A stretch of 64,000 nt of DNA from Epiperipatus broadwayi. Taxonomy: Eukaryota; Onychophora; Udeonychophora; Euonychophora; Peripatidae. Positions 31,490 to 45,412 of this stretch are shown piece by piece; position 1 is the stretch's first letter, and every line of letters begins with the position of its first letter. Location of the stretch: contig JAQFVV010006354.1 in the NCBI GenBank assembly GCA_028023455.1, forward strand, positions 1,995,615 to 2,059,614, written 5' to 3'. A model generated the notes under the pieces. That model saw only the letters and a program-made list of their open reading frames with translations, was not told the origin of the DNA and did no database searches. The translations under genes and the position numbers were made by a program.

Positions 31490-33720
31490 TAGAAGAGGTT
31501 AATTTAATAGATTAAAAACATAATAATCTTCAAATGACAGTTTTAATTTGGTTTTTGAAAGAAAAATACATTCAGATAGATTATTGTATTAAAAATATAA
31601 TAGGAAAAAGTATATATATTAAAGAAAAATATATTTGGGGAATATGTTCAAATATATCAATCATGGGTTATTGATTCACAATAATAATTTAAGGGATACA
31701 CTTTGGAAAAAAATATGATAATAAATGGAAATAGTTGTGTTATAAGGAAGTAAAATCGAATGATGAAAAGTATAATATTAATAAAGTAAATAATTGGAAT
31801 GGAAAAGTTTATAATTTTATAAATTTGTCAAACATTGTTTTGATAATGAACAATCAAGAATTTTGAATAAAGGAGTTAAATATATTTTATTTGTAAATAA
31901 TGATTTTCAACAGGAAACTATAGCATATGAGGAGACGGCAAGTGTAAAAAAATGAATTAAAGATTGAATTACATTCAAAAATCACTAGTGCTATCAATAA
32001 AAGCGTTAAATATAATAAAAAAGAATGAAAGGAAAAGTGTGATATAAAAATATTATTGAAAGAATAAGAATGGAAAAATTAATAATAACAAGTAAGAATC
32101 AAGATTCAAGATTTGTAATTGCAGACTATGAAAGGAAAATTTTTCAAAATATTATTACACTAGAATATAAGATTAAGTGATGATCCTGTTAAAGTAATAA
32201 AAAGAAGGTATAATATATTACTAAATTATAAGAAAATGAAAGGATTAATTAATAAAAAGAAATATAAGAGTCTATATTCATCAAGGTTTGAACAACCGTA
32301 TATATTTGGAAAAGTAAAGACTCATAAAGAAAATATGACTGTAATAGTAATTTTAGATTTTAGTCATTATATACTTAAACATTTGTGTGAAATACTATAT
32401 AGAAAAATTGTAGAAGTAATAGGATTTGGAAAATAGTATATTGAAAATTTTGAAGAAATTGGTAATAAATTAAATGGTATTAAATTAAATAAAAATGAAA
32501 TAATAGCTTATTTGACATTGAAAAGATGTATCAATATATATCTAGAAAAAAAAGCAACAATATTGTTAAAAATATTAAAAATAAGTAATATTTTATCAGA
32601 AAAATGGATATATACTATTTATAAAGCATTGTTAATGATGGATGAGGTATTGTATTTTAGATATAAGGAAACATTTTGGAGTATAACAATGGATGGGTTA
32701 TGGGATGCTTAATTAGTGAAATTTTATTATCAGTAGTAGTAAATAGTATTGAAGAGAGTATAATAGATAGTATTATAAGGAATAATGAGATCAGAGAAAA
32801 TTACAAATATTTTGATGATATTGTTATTATAGGAAATAGCAGAAATATTACTGAGGTTTTTAATGAGTTAAATAAGAATAAATATGATATCAGATTAATA
32901 ATGGAGAAAAAAAAGAATTAAAATATTTAGATATTTTTTAAGAACAGTAACAAATGAAATAATCATTGAACATTATATGGAGGATAGAAAATTAGAAGAT
33001 TAATTTATCTAAAATCATATCAGCCATGGTACCAAAAGATGAATATTTTAAAGTGATTTAATTAAAGAATGATAGAATATTAGATAAAAAAGAGGCATAT
33101 GCACTAAAATTAAAAGTGGAAAATTATTATGTAAAAATACATTATAAAAGGAAAGCAATTAGAATAATTTTTGATGAGGAATAAGTCTAAAAATCATAAA
33201 TGAATATCTATTCCATATTTAGAAAAAAATATATAAATGTACATGAAAAAAAGTTTACGAAATAATGTAAAAATAACATGAAAAAATAATGCCTTTTTTA
33301 AATGGTTGTATAATGCAAAAAAAAAAAAAAAAGTTAAATGATATTAATAGTAAAATGAGGTTAGTGTATAAAATTAGCTGTGGAAAATGCAATAAGGTAT
33401 ATAGAGAACAGATGGAAAGAACAACATTTGACAGAGGTAAAAAACATGATCCAGCCATTAATATAAAAATATGAGATTAGGATTATTTTTACATTATTTA
33501 GATGCAGGACATAAAATGAACTGTGAAGAAAGTATAAATGTTATAAAGTACATAAAATGTTATTGTAAGAGAATATATTTTGAAGTGGTGTACATTCAGG
33601 AAAATTTGGATAAGTGTGTAAGTATTGTTAAAGGTTCACCAAAATTACATGGAAAGTGAGCTTTGTTACATAACTGGAAGATATAGGAAATTATTGAAAA
33701 TATGTAATATAGTATTTTAA
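31490..33720 (+). pseudogene. Penelope-like element PLE-3, RT and GIY-YIG remnant
   Basis: Plus-strand coding remnant of a Penelope-like retroelement. FGKVKTHKENMTVIVILDF (about 32300-32360) is the conserved RT entry block. NNGWVMGCLISEILLSVVVN (about 32680-32740) corresponds to the Q/GxPMGSPISP block, and YFDDIVIIG (about 32808-32835) is the catalytic motif with both Asp residues. Downstream, YKISCGKCNKVYREQ (about 33366-33410) is the start of a GIY-YIG endonuclease with a C-x2-C pair but with the IG of YIG changed. LHYLDAGHKMN and later residues complete that domain to about 33660. Several stops and frameshifts separate the pieces, so no full protein can be made. pLTRs lie on both sides. 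Confidence 0.85.
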
Positions 33721-33756
33721 AAAAATATTTATATATTATTTTTTAATTTATTTAAT

Positions 33757-34254
33757 TAAAAATTGAATTCAGACTTTCACATGGCCCTCAACCATCCATG
33801 CTAGATCATACCACTGATAGACTTGATCACACACATATTGAAAAGATAAATAACCACAATATACATTTTCATGCTAAACCAGCACAAATAAGTTGGTACA
33901 GATTATCATCTCCACACATATATACAATCAAAGCTCAGCTTATATTAAGATAGCCATCTTCATACTTTAATGGACAGGCTTCAAACAACTCCACCCCACT
34001 TTTCAGCCATCCATTTCATTGACAATCTGATGATGGAATGATCAAAGTCCATCTTATGGCTCTCCATTCTCATTATACTTATGTTGAACCTTCATATACA
34101 GGACATAATCCATTTACATACATATACAAAAGATGAGCAGATGTTAAAGCTTTATATTTTGAAGTATGAATTTTTTATACAGCACAGACTTTTTTATACC
34201 TGCATTTCTATATGTGACTTGTGGTCAACATGGGTAGGATATGTATATATAAAT
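33757..34254 (+). repeat. PLE-3 foldback module (left arm and core only)
   Basis: 33757-33935 matches the left arm of the module in PLE-1 (CAGACTTTCACA, CTAAACCAGCAC, CAGATTATCATCTCCACACA). 33936-34005 is the inverse of the PLE-1 core (AAGCTCAGCTTATATTAAGATAG), which is expected because PLE-1 lies on the other strand. The second arm is missing; instead 34010-34250 holds sequence not seen in PLE-1, apart from a CACAGACTTTTTTATACCTG motif that resembles the inverse of 22345-22375. Confidence 0.7.
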
Positions 34255-34500
34255 TATTAAAAGTTGTTAAAATTTATTTATTTATTTGATTATAATCTAT
34301 ATATGCTTATGATTTAAAGTGCAATTTAATGTATATAATATCCAATAAATGGAGTGGGTATAATTATGTGTTTGTGTGATTTGTACAATTAAATATCTTG
34401 AGAATGTCTTTATGGAAATGAAAGCTGGTTTGATAAATATTAAAATATAATTATCATAAGTTTTTTTCAGTCTTATTTAGATTGATTATTTATTTTATGC
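34255..34500 (+). repeat. PLE-3 downstream pLTR
   Basis: Same orientation as the upstream pLTR at 31185: ACAATTAAATATCTTGAGAATG, GGAAATGAAAGCTGG, TCAGTCTTATTTAGATTGATTATTTA. It also includes the GATTATAATC...GCTTATGATTTAAAGTGCAATTTAATG part present in PLE-1. PLE-3 thus has a pLTR, coding, module, pLTR order. Confidence 0.75.
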
Positions 34501-34963
34501 TCTTATTTATTTTATTCAAGTCTAAACCATCTCAAAATTACGTTATTATTTTTTTAAGTCTAAACCATGTTTAATATTTGTTAGGATTTTAAAACTATTT
34601 GCAAGTTGTAATTCAAATTTTTCGGAGTGTTCTGATGGTTTTGAATATCAATTGCTAATACTGTTATTTTTAATTTATTTCACTCTATTTTGCATTAACA
34701 TGTATTTTACATTTCACTAATTGATCTTTTTTTGTGTGCTGAAATTTGTTAAGAATACTACAGCTTGAAATACATGTTTTAAGTTTATCAAACTATAGCC
34801 AATTTCACTGTACTTTCATTTGGATGATTCCACTGTCATTTAACATTTTATAAAATACAGAATTAATAATATACATCTGATATCTTTCTGAAAAGTCTAC
34901 TCGTCTATGTGGGCTCTCAGTTTTATCATCATAATCAAATTTGTTCACAACCTGTCATCTTTT

Positions 34964-34972
<9 letters not shown>
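34501..34972. other. No recognised gene
   Basis: AT-rich spacer between PLE-3 and the next TA run. Nothing recognised. Confidence 0.45.

Positions 34973-35057
<85 letters not shown>
34973..35057. repeat. TA microsatellite
   Basis: About 42 TA units, directly at the truncated 5' edge of PLE-4. Confidence 0.93.
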
Positions 35058-35060
<3 letters not shown>

Positions 35061-35745
35061 TCTAATATTTTCACGGATAAAAGATGACATATTATTATAT
35101 AAAAGGAGTAACTGATAGAATTGGTAACATTTTAAAGAATAATAATATTCACACAATTTATACTACTTATAAAAAAAATAGTGAAATATTTCCACTTCCT
35201 AAAGATAAAATTGCTTTGGAGTGTCATGGTGTATATGAAATTCCATGTAGGGTCTATCCACATACATATATAGGACAGACTAATCATAGAATAAATATTA
35301 GAAAGGAAGAACACATTCTGGCAGTGAGAGAAAAATCCAATTCATCAGCTATTTATTCTCAAATAAAATTAACAAATCATGATATCAATTTTGAAAAAAA
35401 CAAATATTTTAGTAAAAATTGAACAATATGACCAGAGATTGCTAAGAGAAGCTACAGAAATGTTTAAAAGGCCCAAGAGCATAAATAAAAGGTGTGAATT
35501 AAAGAAGATTAACAACATTTGGAAGAAGCTGTTGGAAGAGAAAATAAATTTTAAAACTTCTCAACCAATAGAAGTTAAATATGAGGAGAAAGAAAATGAT
35601 AAAAACGATTTTTAATCTCACATGCATTCTTATAATTTGAAAAAGAGGACGCTCTGAGGAAGGTACTTGATATTGTACTGAAACGTCAGCATTTAGCTTT
35701 TTCACTACACGGAATATCCCACAAATAGTAATAATAATATGACAC
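35058..35745 (+). pseudogene. Penelope-like element PLE-4, GIY-YIG end (different subfamily)
   Basis: The plus strand reads YIKGVTDRIGNILKNNNI (the linker before the endonuclease, from about 35092), then VYEIPC and HTYIGQTNHRINIRKEEH (about 35225-35310), a well-preserved GIY-YIG domain with YIGQT and the following Arg and Glu-His. IEQYDQRLLREATEM continues in another frame (35416 on), so one frameshift near 35400 breaks it. The 3' tail (35640-35700) contains CTCTGAGGAAGG and GAAACGTCAGCATTTAGC, a type of 3' end common in PLEs. The RT part is absent, replaced by the TA run. It is clearly more conserved than, and different from, the GIY-YIG of PLE-3. Confidence 0.85.
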
Positions 35746-37512
35746 ACACACACATATATATATATAAATTATTTATATCCTCATCATAATGAAAGCCTTT
35801 TGGGCATAAAATTTAATTACTTGTATTTGGAATATTCCATTAAATTGAATAACGAACATTGACTCTCTACCTGATATGCCATAATCTTCACAATATTATA
35901 TGTCAGCTTTTTATTCATAATTTATAATAATACTCATGTGCAATCAATACTGTACCTTTTTAGTAAAACACATATCCAGTTTTTGCACCAATTGTCGTTA
36001 TATATTTTCTTCAAATTTTACAAAATTCAATAATCTGTCATTTAATATTAGATAGTTTTTATTTCAGTTTGTGAGTTTTCCTTCAATTGAAGGTAATATA
36101 GAAGTTTAAGTATGTAAAATGTTAATTATCATATATCAGACTAATTCCATAATCCTGGGCTTTCAAAAGCCTTCTTTGCTTCCCAACTGCTTGCTTAATT
36201 GGTGATCTTCATTAACTTCTGAGGATAAGATCTATAGTTAAGTTTGTACACCATGATTATAAATTTCTATTTTTACAAAAAAGATCACTCACACACTGTT
36301 ATCCTACATTAAATAAAACTCAGTTGATATTCCAACTAAGAATAATGAAACAACTGAAAAAACAAACAAACTAATGTTTGATGCTTTTTTATTTTAAATT
36401 TAGAGATAAAATATCCATTAAGGTGAATACTGCCATATGTATCTTGGTGAGTAGTTTATCCATGTTAGTTTACAGTATGAATAATCACATAATAATAAAA
36501 GTTGCAGCGACAAGAAGGGATGAAATGGACGTTGAAAATTTGTATTTATTAATCGTCGTTTCAGTTAAGAGTTATTTTATGTATCCATAAATAAAATTAC
36601 ATTAAAAAAAAAATATGATAACAAAATTGTTTAGGATCAATCTTTTTAAACATTATCTCGTTAAAATGAGACTAAGTTCCCACTAAAATCAATTCTGGTA
36701 AATTAGTAACATCTGTTGCCACGACTACTGTGTCACTCTTAAATGCAGATGATATTAATGAAAATTTATCTAAAATTCTCATCCACATTCTATGTATCCA
36801 AATAATAAACTTGAATACGGTATATTTTTTCTTACAAAAATTTTTAATATACACACAGATATATACATATATGCAAATAGTATGCAATAGTTTCTATATG
36901 CTTATAAAATTAATATCAATTTTTTCTACGATCATGTTTTACATTTGTTTATATCAAAACTGAAATTTTAAAAAGGGATATCACTATCATTACTATTTTT
37001 TTTTTGATCCTTGATCTTTCTGTCGACGATATGATTGTTGGCAATTAAAAGCTCAATTAAAGTGGAAATTTAGTTAAAAAAACTATGGTCTGAAAATTAA
37101 AACTGATTATCTAAGACTGTAAGTCAATATTGATTTGCAAATTTTACAGACATTTTAAAAGTAAAACCTAAAGATTGCAGTCAAAAGATAATGTTTAAGA
37201 TCGACAAGCAAAATGAATTACAAAACATATTTAAAAAGTTTTTCGGTTGTAATGGAAAATGAAACCATAATTCGAAAATAATGTAAATTACTAACATTAA
37301 ACTTTTTTTTAAGTAAATGTCATTTATAATTATCACATTGATCCAAAACTAAACCACTTGCTATTATTATCTGCTTATAAAAATAATTAAAATCGTATTC
37401 TATCGATTTAATTAAAAAAAAAAGAAGAAGTTCTTTAACACTTTATAAACGATAATTTATAAAATGATTTCTATTTATTTAAAAAATTGGTCGTAAACAA
37501 TCATTTCTTTAT
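35746..37512. other. No recognised gene
   Basis: CA/TA run at 35741-35766, then AT-rich DNA. Frames near 36378-36590 and 36672-36963 are short, overlap on opposite strands and show no known domain. Confidence 0.4.
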
Positions 37513-37647
37513 AAAAGTATAAAATTGTCAAGCATTGGTGGTCGAGAGGTCAGCACAGCCGCATTACAAGTAGTTGTCCCGAGTTAGAGGATTCGCTTTC
37601 CGGCCGATGCTATATAGACACATGAGATAAAAAAAAAGTATAAAATT
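37513..37647 (+). mobile_element. tRNA-related SINE with 14-bp target-site duplication
   Basis: The duplication AAAAGTATAAAATT lies at 37513-37526 and 37634-37647. The insert between them (37527-37633) begins GTCAAGCATTGGTGGTCGAG. It has a 7-bp acceptor-like stem (GCATTGG 37532-37538 with CCGATGC 37604-37610, one G-T pair), an A box TGGTCGAGAGG and a B box GATTCGCTTTCC, and ends in an A-rich tail. The A-box form resembles class II tRNAs (Ser/Leu type). It would be transcribed by RNA polymerase III and moved by a LINE. A second copy on the minus strand is at 61591-61684. The clean duplication suggests a fairly recent insertion. Confidence 0.87.
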
Positions 37648-38071
37648 ATATATTTCCAAATTATAGTTTTTTTTAAAAATTTTTATTAAAGCAATAAATT
37701 AGTTTCAATATTTTTAGAAATTCCTAAAGAAAATATTTGATGATATTTTGAGATTTATCAATTTTATGTAAATATGTTTCACAACATTAAATACATCCAA
37801 ACTGTTCATTTTTAAAATTACATTTGCTGAGATTCAAATAGCAGTCTATTTATTATAAATGACATAAATATCAACGTTAATTGTAGAGAATCTGAACAAT
37901 CATTACTGAGACTAGAAATAATTTAGTCAATCAAATAAATAACTTCATGGAAATGAACAATGTAATGGCAAAAGTTCAACAATTAACAAAATAATTTTTG
38001 AATGATTGGAGTTTATTATTTATCAGCTGAAGTATTTATTTTAATTTTATTTTTAAATTTATAATATATAT

Positions 38072-38072
<1 letters not shown>

Positions 38073-38158
<86 letters not shown>
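38073..38158. repeat. GATA tetranucleotide microsatellite
   Basis: About 21 uninterrupted TAGA/GATA units after a short TA run. Confidence 0.95.
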
Positions 38159-38159
<1 letters not shown>

Positions 38160-39179
38160 CATTTAAATAATCCAAAATATCAATAACAACAAACAATCTG
38201 AATCTGTTAATTAATTGGATGGCATTCTTTTACGTAGTATTCAACTGATAAAATGTTTTGACCATCTTTGGGATAATATCAGAATTATGATCTCTGCTCT
38301 TAATAATATAACTAATCCTTCAATTTATTTAAATTTAGTTGGGAATATTTATTTCTGTAAATATATAAAAAAAGATTTTGATAATTTAAAATTAAAAACT
38401 CTTGTGGAATCTTAATTGAATATCTAAAAGTTTAAAATATGGTAGTCATGTGTTAACTTTAAAATTATGAAAAGTTTTTAGAACTTTAAGACTCTATGAA
38501 AGTACATCACGATATTAGAGATCATGTCATTGTTATTATCTATATAAAATCTGGATATAATAAGAAGTGCAATAGCTATTATGAAATACCATTACAATAT
38601 AAAATATAAATATGGGTTGAATGATTTATTAAATAAGTTAGTTTTAGTAATAGTTCAAATGATTTTAAATACATTATTGTTTTAGAGGATTAAGAATGAT
38701 TGTAGATATGGTTTTAATTGCCTGGAAAACGTAAAAAAATAATATCACAAGGAAAACTGAATTTATACATCAGGTTTATTTAAATTTTTGTAAAGACAAG
38801 AAGATTCATAGTAGTATAGAAATAGAAGATTGCCCAGGAAATGTTTGTATTTTAATGTTATTATATGATAATAAAAAAACAACAACAACTAATTAATGCT
38901 ATTACTAGGAATGAAAAAAATAAGGCAAATAAAATAAAAAGTAATATTAAAAAAAGATATGTGTTATATTTAATTTTCATTTCCATTTTTATAATAAGTT
39001 TAAAATAGTATACACCATCTACAATAAGTAATTATCAAACTGGTTCATAGATTTAGTGATAAGATTTTTAAATGAAATGATTAATAGATAAAAAATGTAA
39101 TAGCAGTTATTATATATTTTAAAGCATGTTATTATTTTTAAAAATTAAAAAGTTCTGTAAAATGTTTTTGATTTTTGAC
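38160..39179 (+). other. Unassigned AT-rich DNA, possibly a decayed PLE end
   Basis: A 66-codon frame (38215-38415) has no recognised identity. Around 38570-38600 the plus strand reads NSYYEIPLQYKI, faintly like the YEIPC start of the PLE GIY-YIG domain, but the following residues do not support it. No firm call. Confidence 0.25.
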
Positions 39180-40118
39180 TGCAAATAGACCAATTGGTTT
39201 TAAAGCTTATAGCTCACCTCAGTGAGGAGCTAGAACATATAGTCACTAGATTTAAAATATCAAATCAAAATGCAGAACTTATTTAATACATAAATATTGA
39301 AAAGAAAATCTAAAATTTTCAGATGCCTTAAAGTATAATAATCAATAAATCAAGTCATATATAATCTGACATTGCTTTTAAAAGCTTGTATTTACAAATA
39401 GGTAATATAGGGAATATACCAATAGATCAAATCAGCTCTTATTTAATAATTGTGATAAGAGAAAATATTTAAAATCTCTATCTAGAATATTTTTTTATTT
39501 CCAGACAAATTGGTTTCAATCTTATGGCTCACCTCAGTGAGGATCTAGAACATTCAGACAATAGATCTAAAATATCAACTTAAAATCCAGCACTTATTTA
39601 ATTTGTAACTATTGAGAAAAGAATCTGAAATTTTCAAACACAAAAATGTCTTTAAATCCAGCTACTGAACTCAAATAGCTTATCCAAATTCAGATATACC
39701 ATATATTAATAGTCTTAACATCACCAAAGCTTTAAAGGTAAAATTATAATAATCAATAAAGCAAATCATATATAATGTGACATTGCTTTTAAAAGCTTGT
39801 ATTTACAAATTTATAATATAGGGAATTTGGTACAGTTCCATATAACTATTTGAGTTAGATAGCTGGATTGAAAGACATTTTTATGTCTGAAAATTTCAGA
39901 TTTTTTTCTCAATAGATACACATTAAATAACTGCTGGATTTTAAGTCAATATTTTAAATCTAGTGTCTGAATATTCTAGTTCCTCACTGAGGTGAGCCAT
40001 AAGCTCAAAAAAAATTGGTCTGGATTTAAGAATATTCTAGATAGAGATTTTAAATATTTTCTCTTACCACACTTATTAAATAAAAGCTAGTTTGTGCTAT
40101 TGATATGTTCCCTATAAT
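39180..40118. repeat. Unclassified repeat: two direct copies and one inverted copy
   Basis: A unit marked by AATTGG...GCTCACCTCAGTGAGGA occurs in direct orientation near 39191 and 39507 and inverted near 39980-40018 (TCCTCACTGAGGTGAGCC). The second direct copy and the inverted copy form a palindrome, arms about 39403-39683 and 39842-40118, core about 160 bp. A second block (ATAATAATCAATAAA...GACATTGCTTTTAAAAGCTTG) occurs at 39338 and 39748. Copy 1 lacks about 95 bp present in copy 2. No protein coding was found. The GCTCACCTCAGTGAGGAGC core is itself a small hairpin. Confidence 0.88.
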
Positions 40119-40121
40119 ACA

Positions 40122-40160
40122 CACAAACACACACACACACACACACACTATATATATATA
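40122..40160. repeat. CA/TA dinucleotide run
   Basis: About 13 CA units followed by a short TA run, at the edge of PLE-5. Confidence 0.88.
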
Positions 40161-40654
40161 ACCAATGTGTCTGTATTTTAAAATCATATAATAATAATTC
40201 AAACAAATTTATTTAATATGGTATTAAAATTTTAAACAATATCTTCTTTACTGGAAGTATTTTTGATTGTATCCTGACAATCTCTATCAACCATTAATCA
40301 GTACACAAAATAAAAACTTATATTACCCATCATTCAATCCATTTAAATTTCCCACAATTCTGTTGTTTTTATTTTAGCTGATTGTCTATTCATTAAATCT
40401 TCTCTATTCAATGCCTGTTTAATTTTTCATTATTCATTACATCTTTCAGTTTGAATAATTTTCACATCTCTTTTATCAAATTTAAAACCATAATTACATG
40501 CTCTATTATGATCAAAAATAATTGATGGAGTATTCATACTTACTGAAGATACATTTTCTTTCTGTACACATTTGTACAATATCTTATGATTATTATATCG
40601 TTTTTGTAATGTAAATTTTGATTTCTCTATATATTTCATTCCACAACTACATAC

Positions 40655-40658
<4 letters not shown>
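40161..40658 (-). pseudogene. Penelope-like element PLE-5, GIY-YIG end
   Basis: A minus-strand piece (40430-40660) reads MLVCSCGMKYIEKSKFTLQ, then R and H residues, then DHNRACNYGFKF: a GIY-YIG endonuclease with a C-x-C pair and YIE in place of YIG. The same family ends the plus-strand PLE-7 at 52125-52545, which has YIGES. Downstream on the minus strand the shared 3' region includes GTTGATAGAGA, GTACTTCC-like and TTTGTTTGAATT blocks. The element is cut at its 5' side by the TA run 40659-40715, at the same site as in PLE-7. Confidence 0.8.

Positions 40659-40715
<57 letters not shown>
40659..40715. repeat. TA microsatellite at the PLE-5 edge
   Basis: About 28 TA units, directly before the GIY-YIG domain on the minus strand. 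Confidence 0.92.
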
Positions 40716-40716
<1 letters not shown>

Positions 40717-41385
40717 TAACCTAATAAAAAGAATTTGATGATGCCTAATACCTATGTGTTATATTTCTAAGTTGAGGTATCATTTTTAATCTCTAATAGT
40801 AACATATATAATAATAATCTAATAAAAGAATGATGCTTCTACATTTGGATGTCTAACTCTAACCTAATAAACTTATTCCAATCACAATCACAAAATCATA
40901 TTGTGATAATTCTTATAAAATATATCTCAATAAATATTACTTTAAGACTCTTATCAAAATAACTATAAATCTATAATAATACAACATAGAGTATGCTCGG
41001 CCGTCGGTTAGTTATAAAGGGGATAACATCAGAGATATGCAATTAAGATGAAGCAAAAAATAAATAATAGTAAAATAAATTATTATAAGTAAAATAAATA
41101 ACTTGGGAAAAAAGAAAAACTCCAATCATTCCCTAATTAACAATTTAGAACAAAATAGATCTATATCTTCATCAAAAACACATTATTTGACCTATAAACA
41201 ATTGCACTTAAAACCACAGGATATGTGGTCACTAATTCTTGCATTTTTTTAGTATCTCATGAAATGTTATATCAATAATTTGTCAATATGATCTGAAATA
41301 AACTCTACTCTTGCAGAGTAAAACGAAAATGAAAAGTACCTTTCCTATGGTACAATTGAAAATAAAGCTCTTTTATGCCACAACT
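40716..41385. other. No recognised gene
   Basis: AT-rich DNA with one more balanced spot (CTCGGCCGTCGGTTAG near 40996). Nothing recognised. Confidence 0.45.

Positions 41386-45412
<4,027 letters not shown>

Noticed and set aside
34020-34050. Hammerhead-ribozyme-like CTGATGA in the PLE-3 terminal region
   Set aside because: PLEs can carry hammerhead ribozymes, so this was checked. The expected GAAA core after stem II and a proper cleavage site are missing. No pLTR copy shows a better match.
37527-37610. Functional tRNA gene
   Set aside because: The T arm pairs poorly, the anticodon arm is unclear, and it has an A-rich tail with a target duplication, which identifies a SINE.
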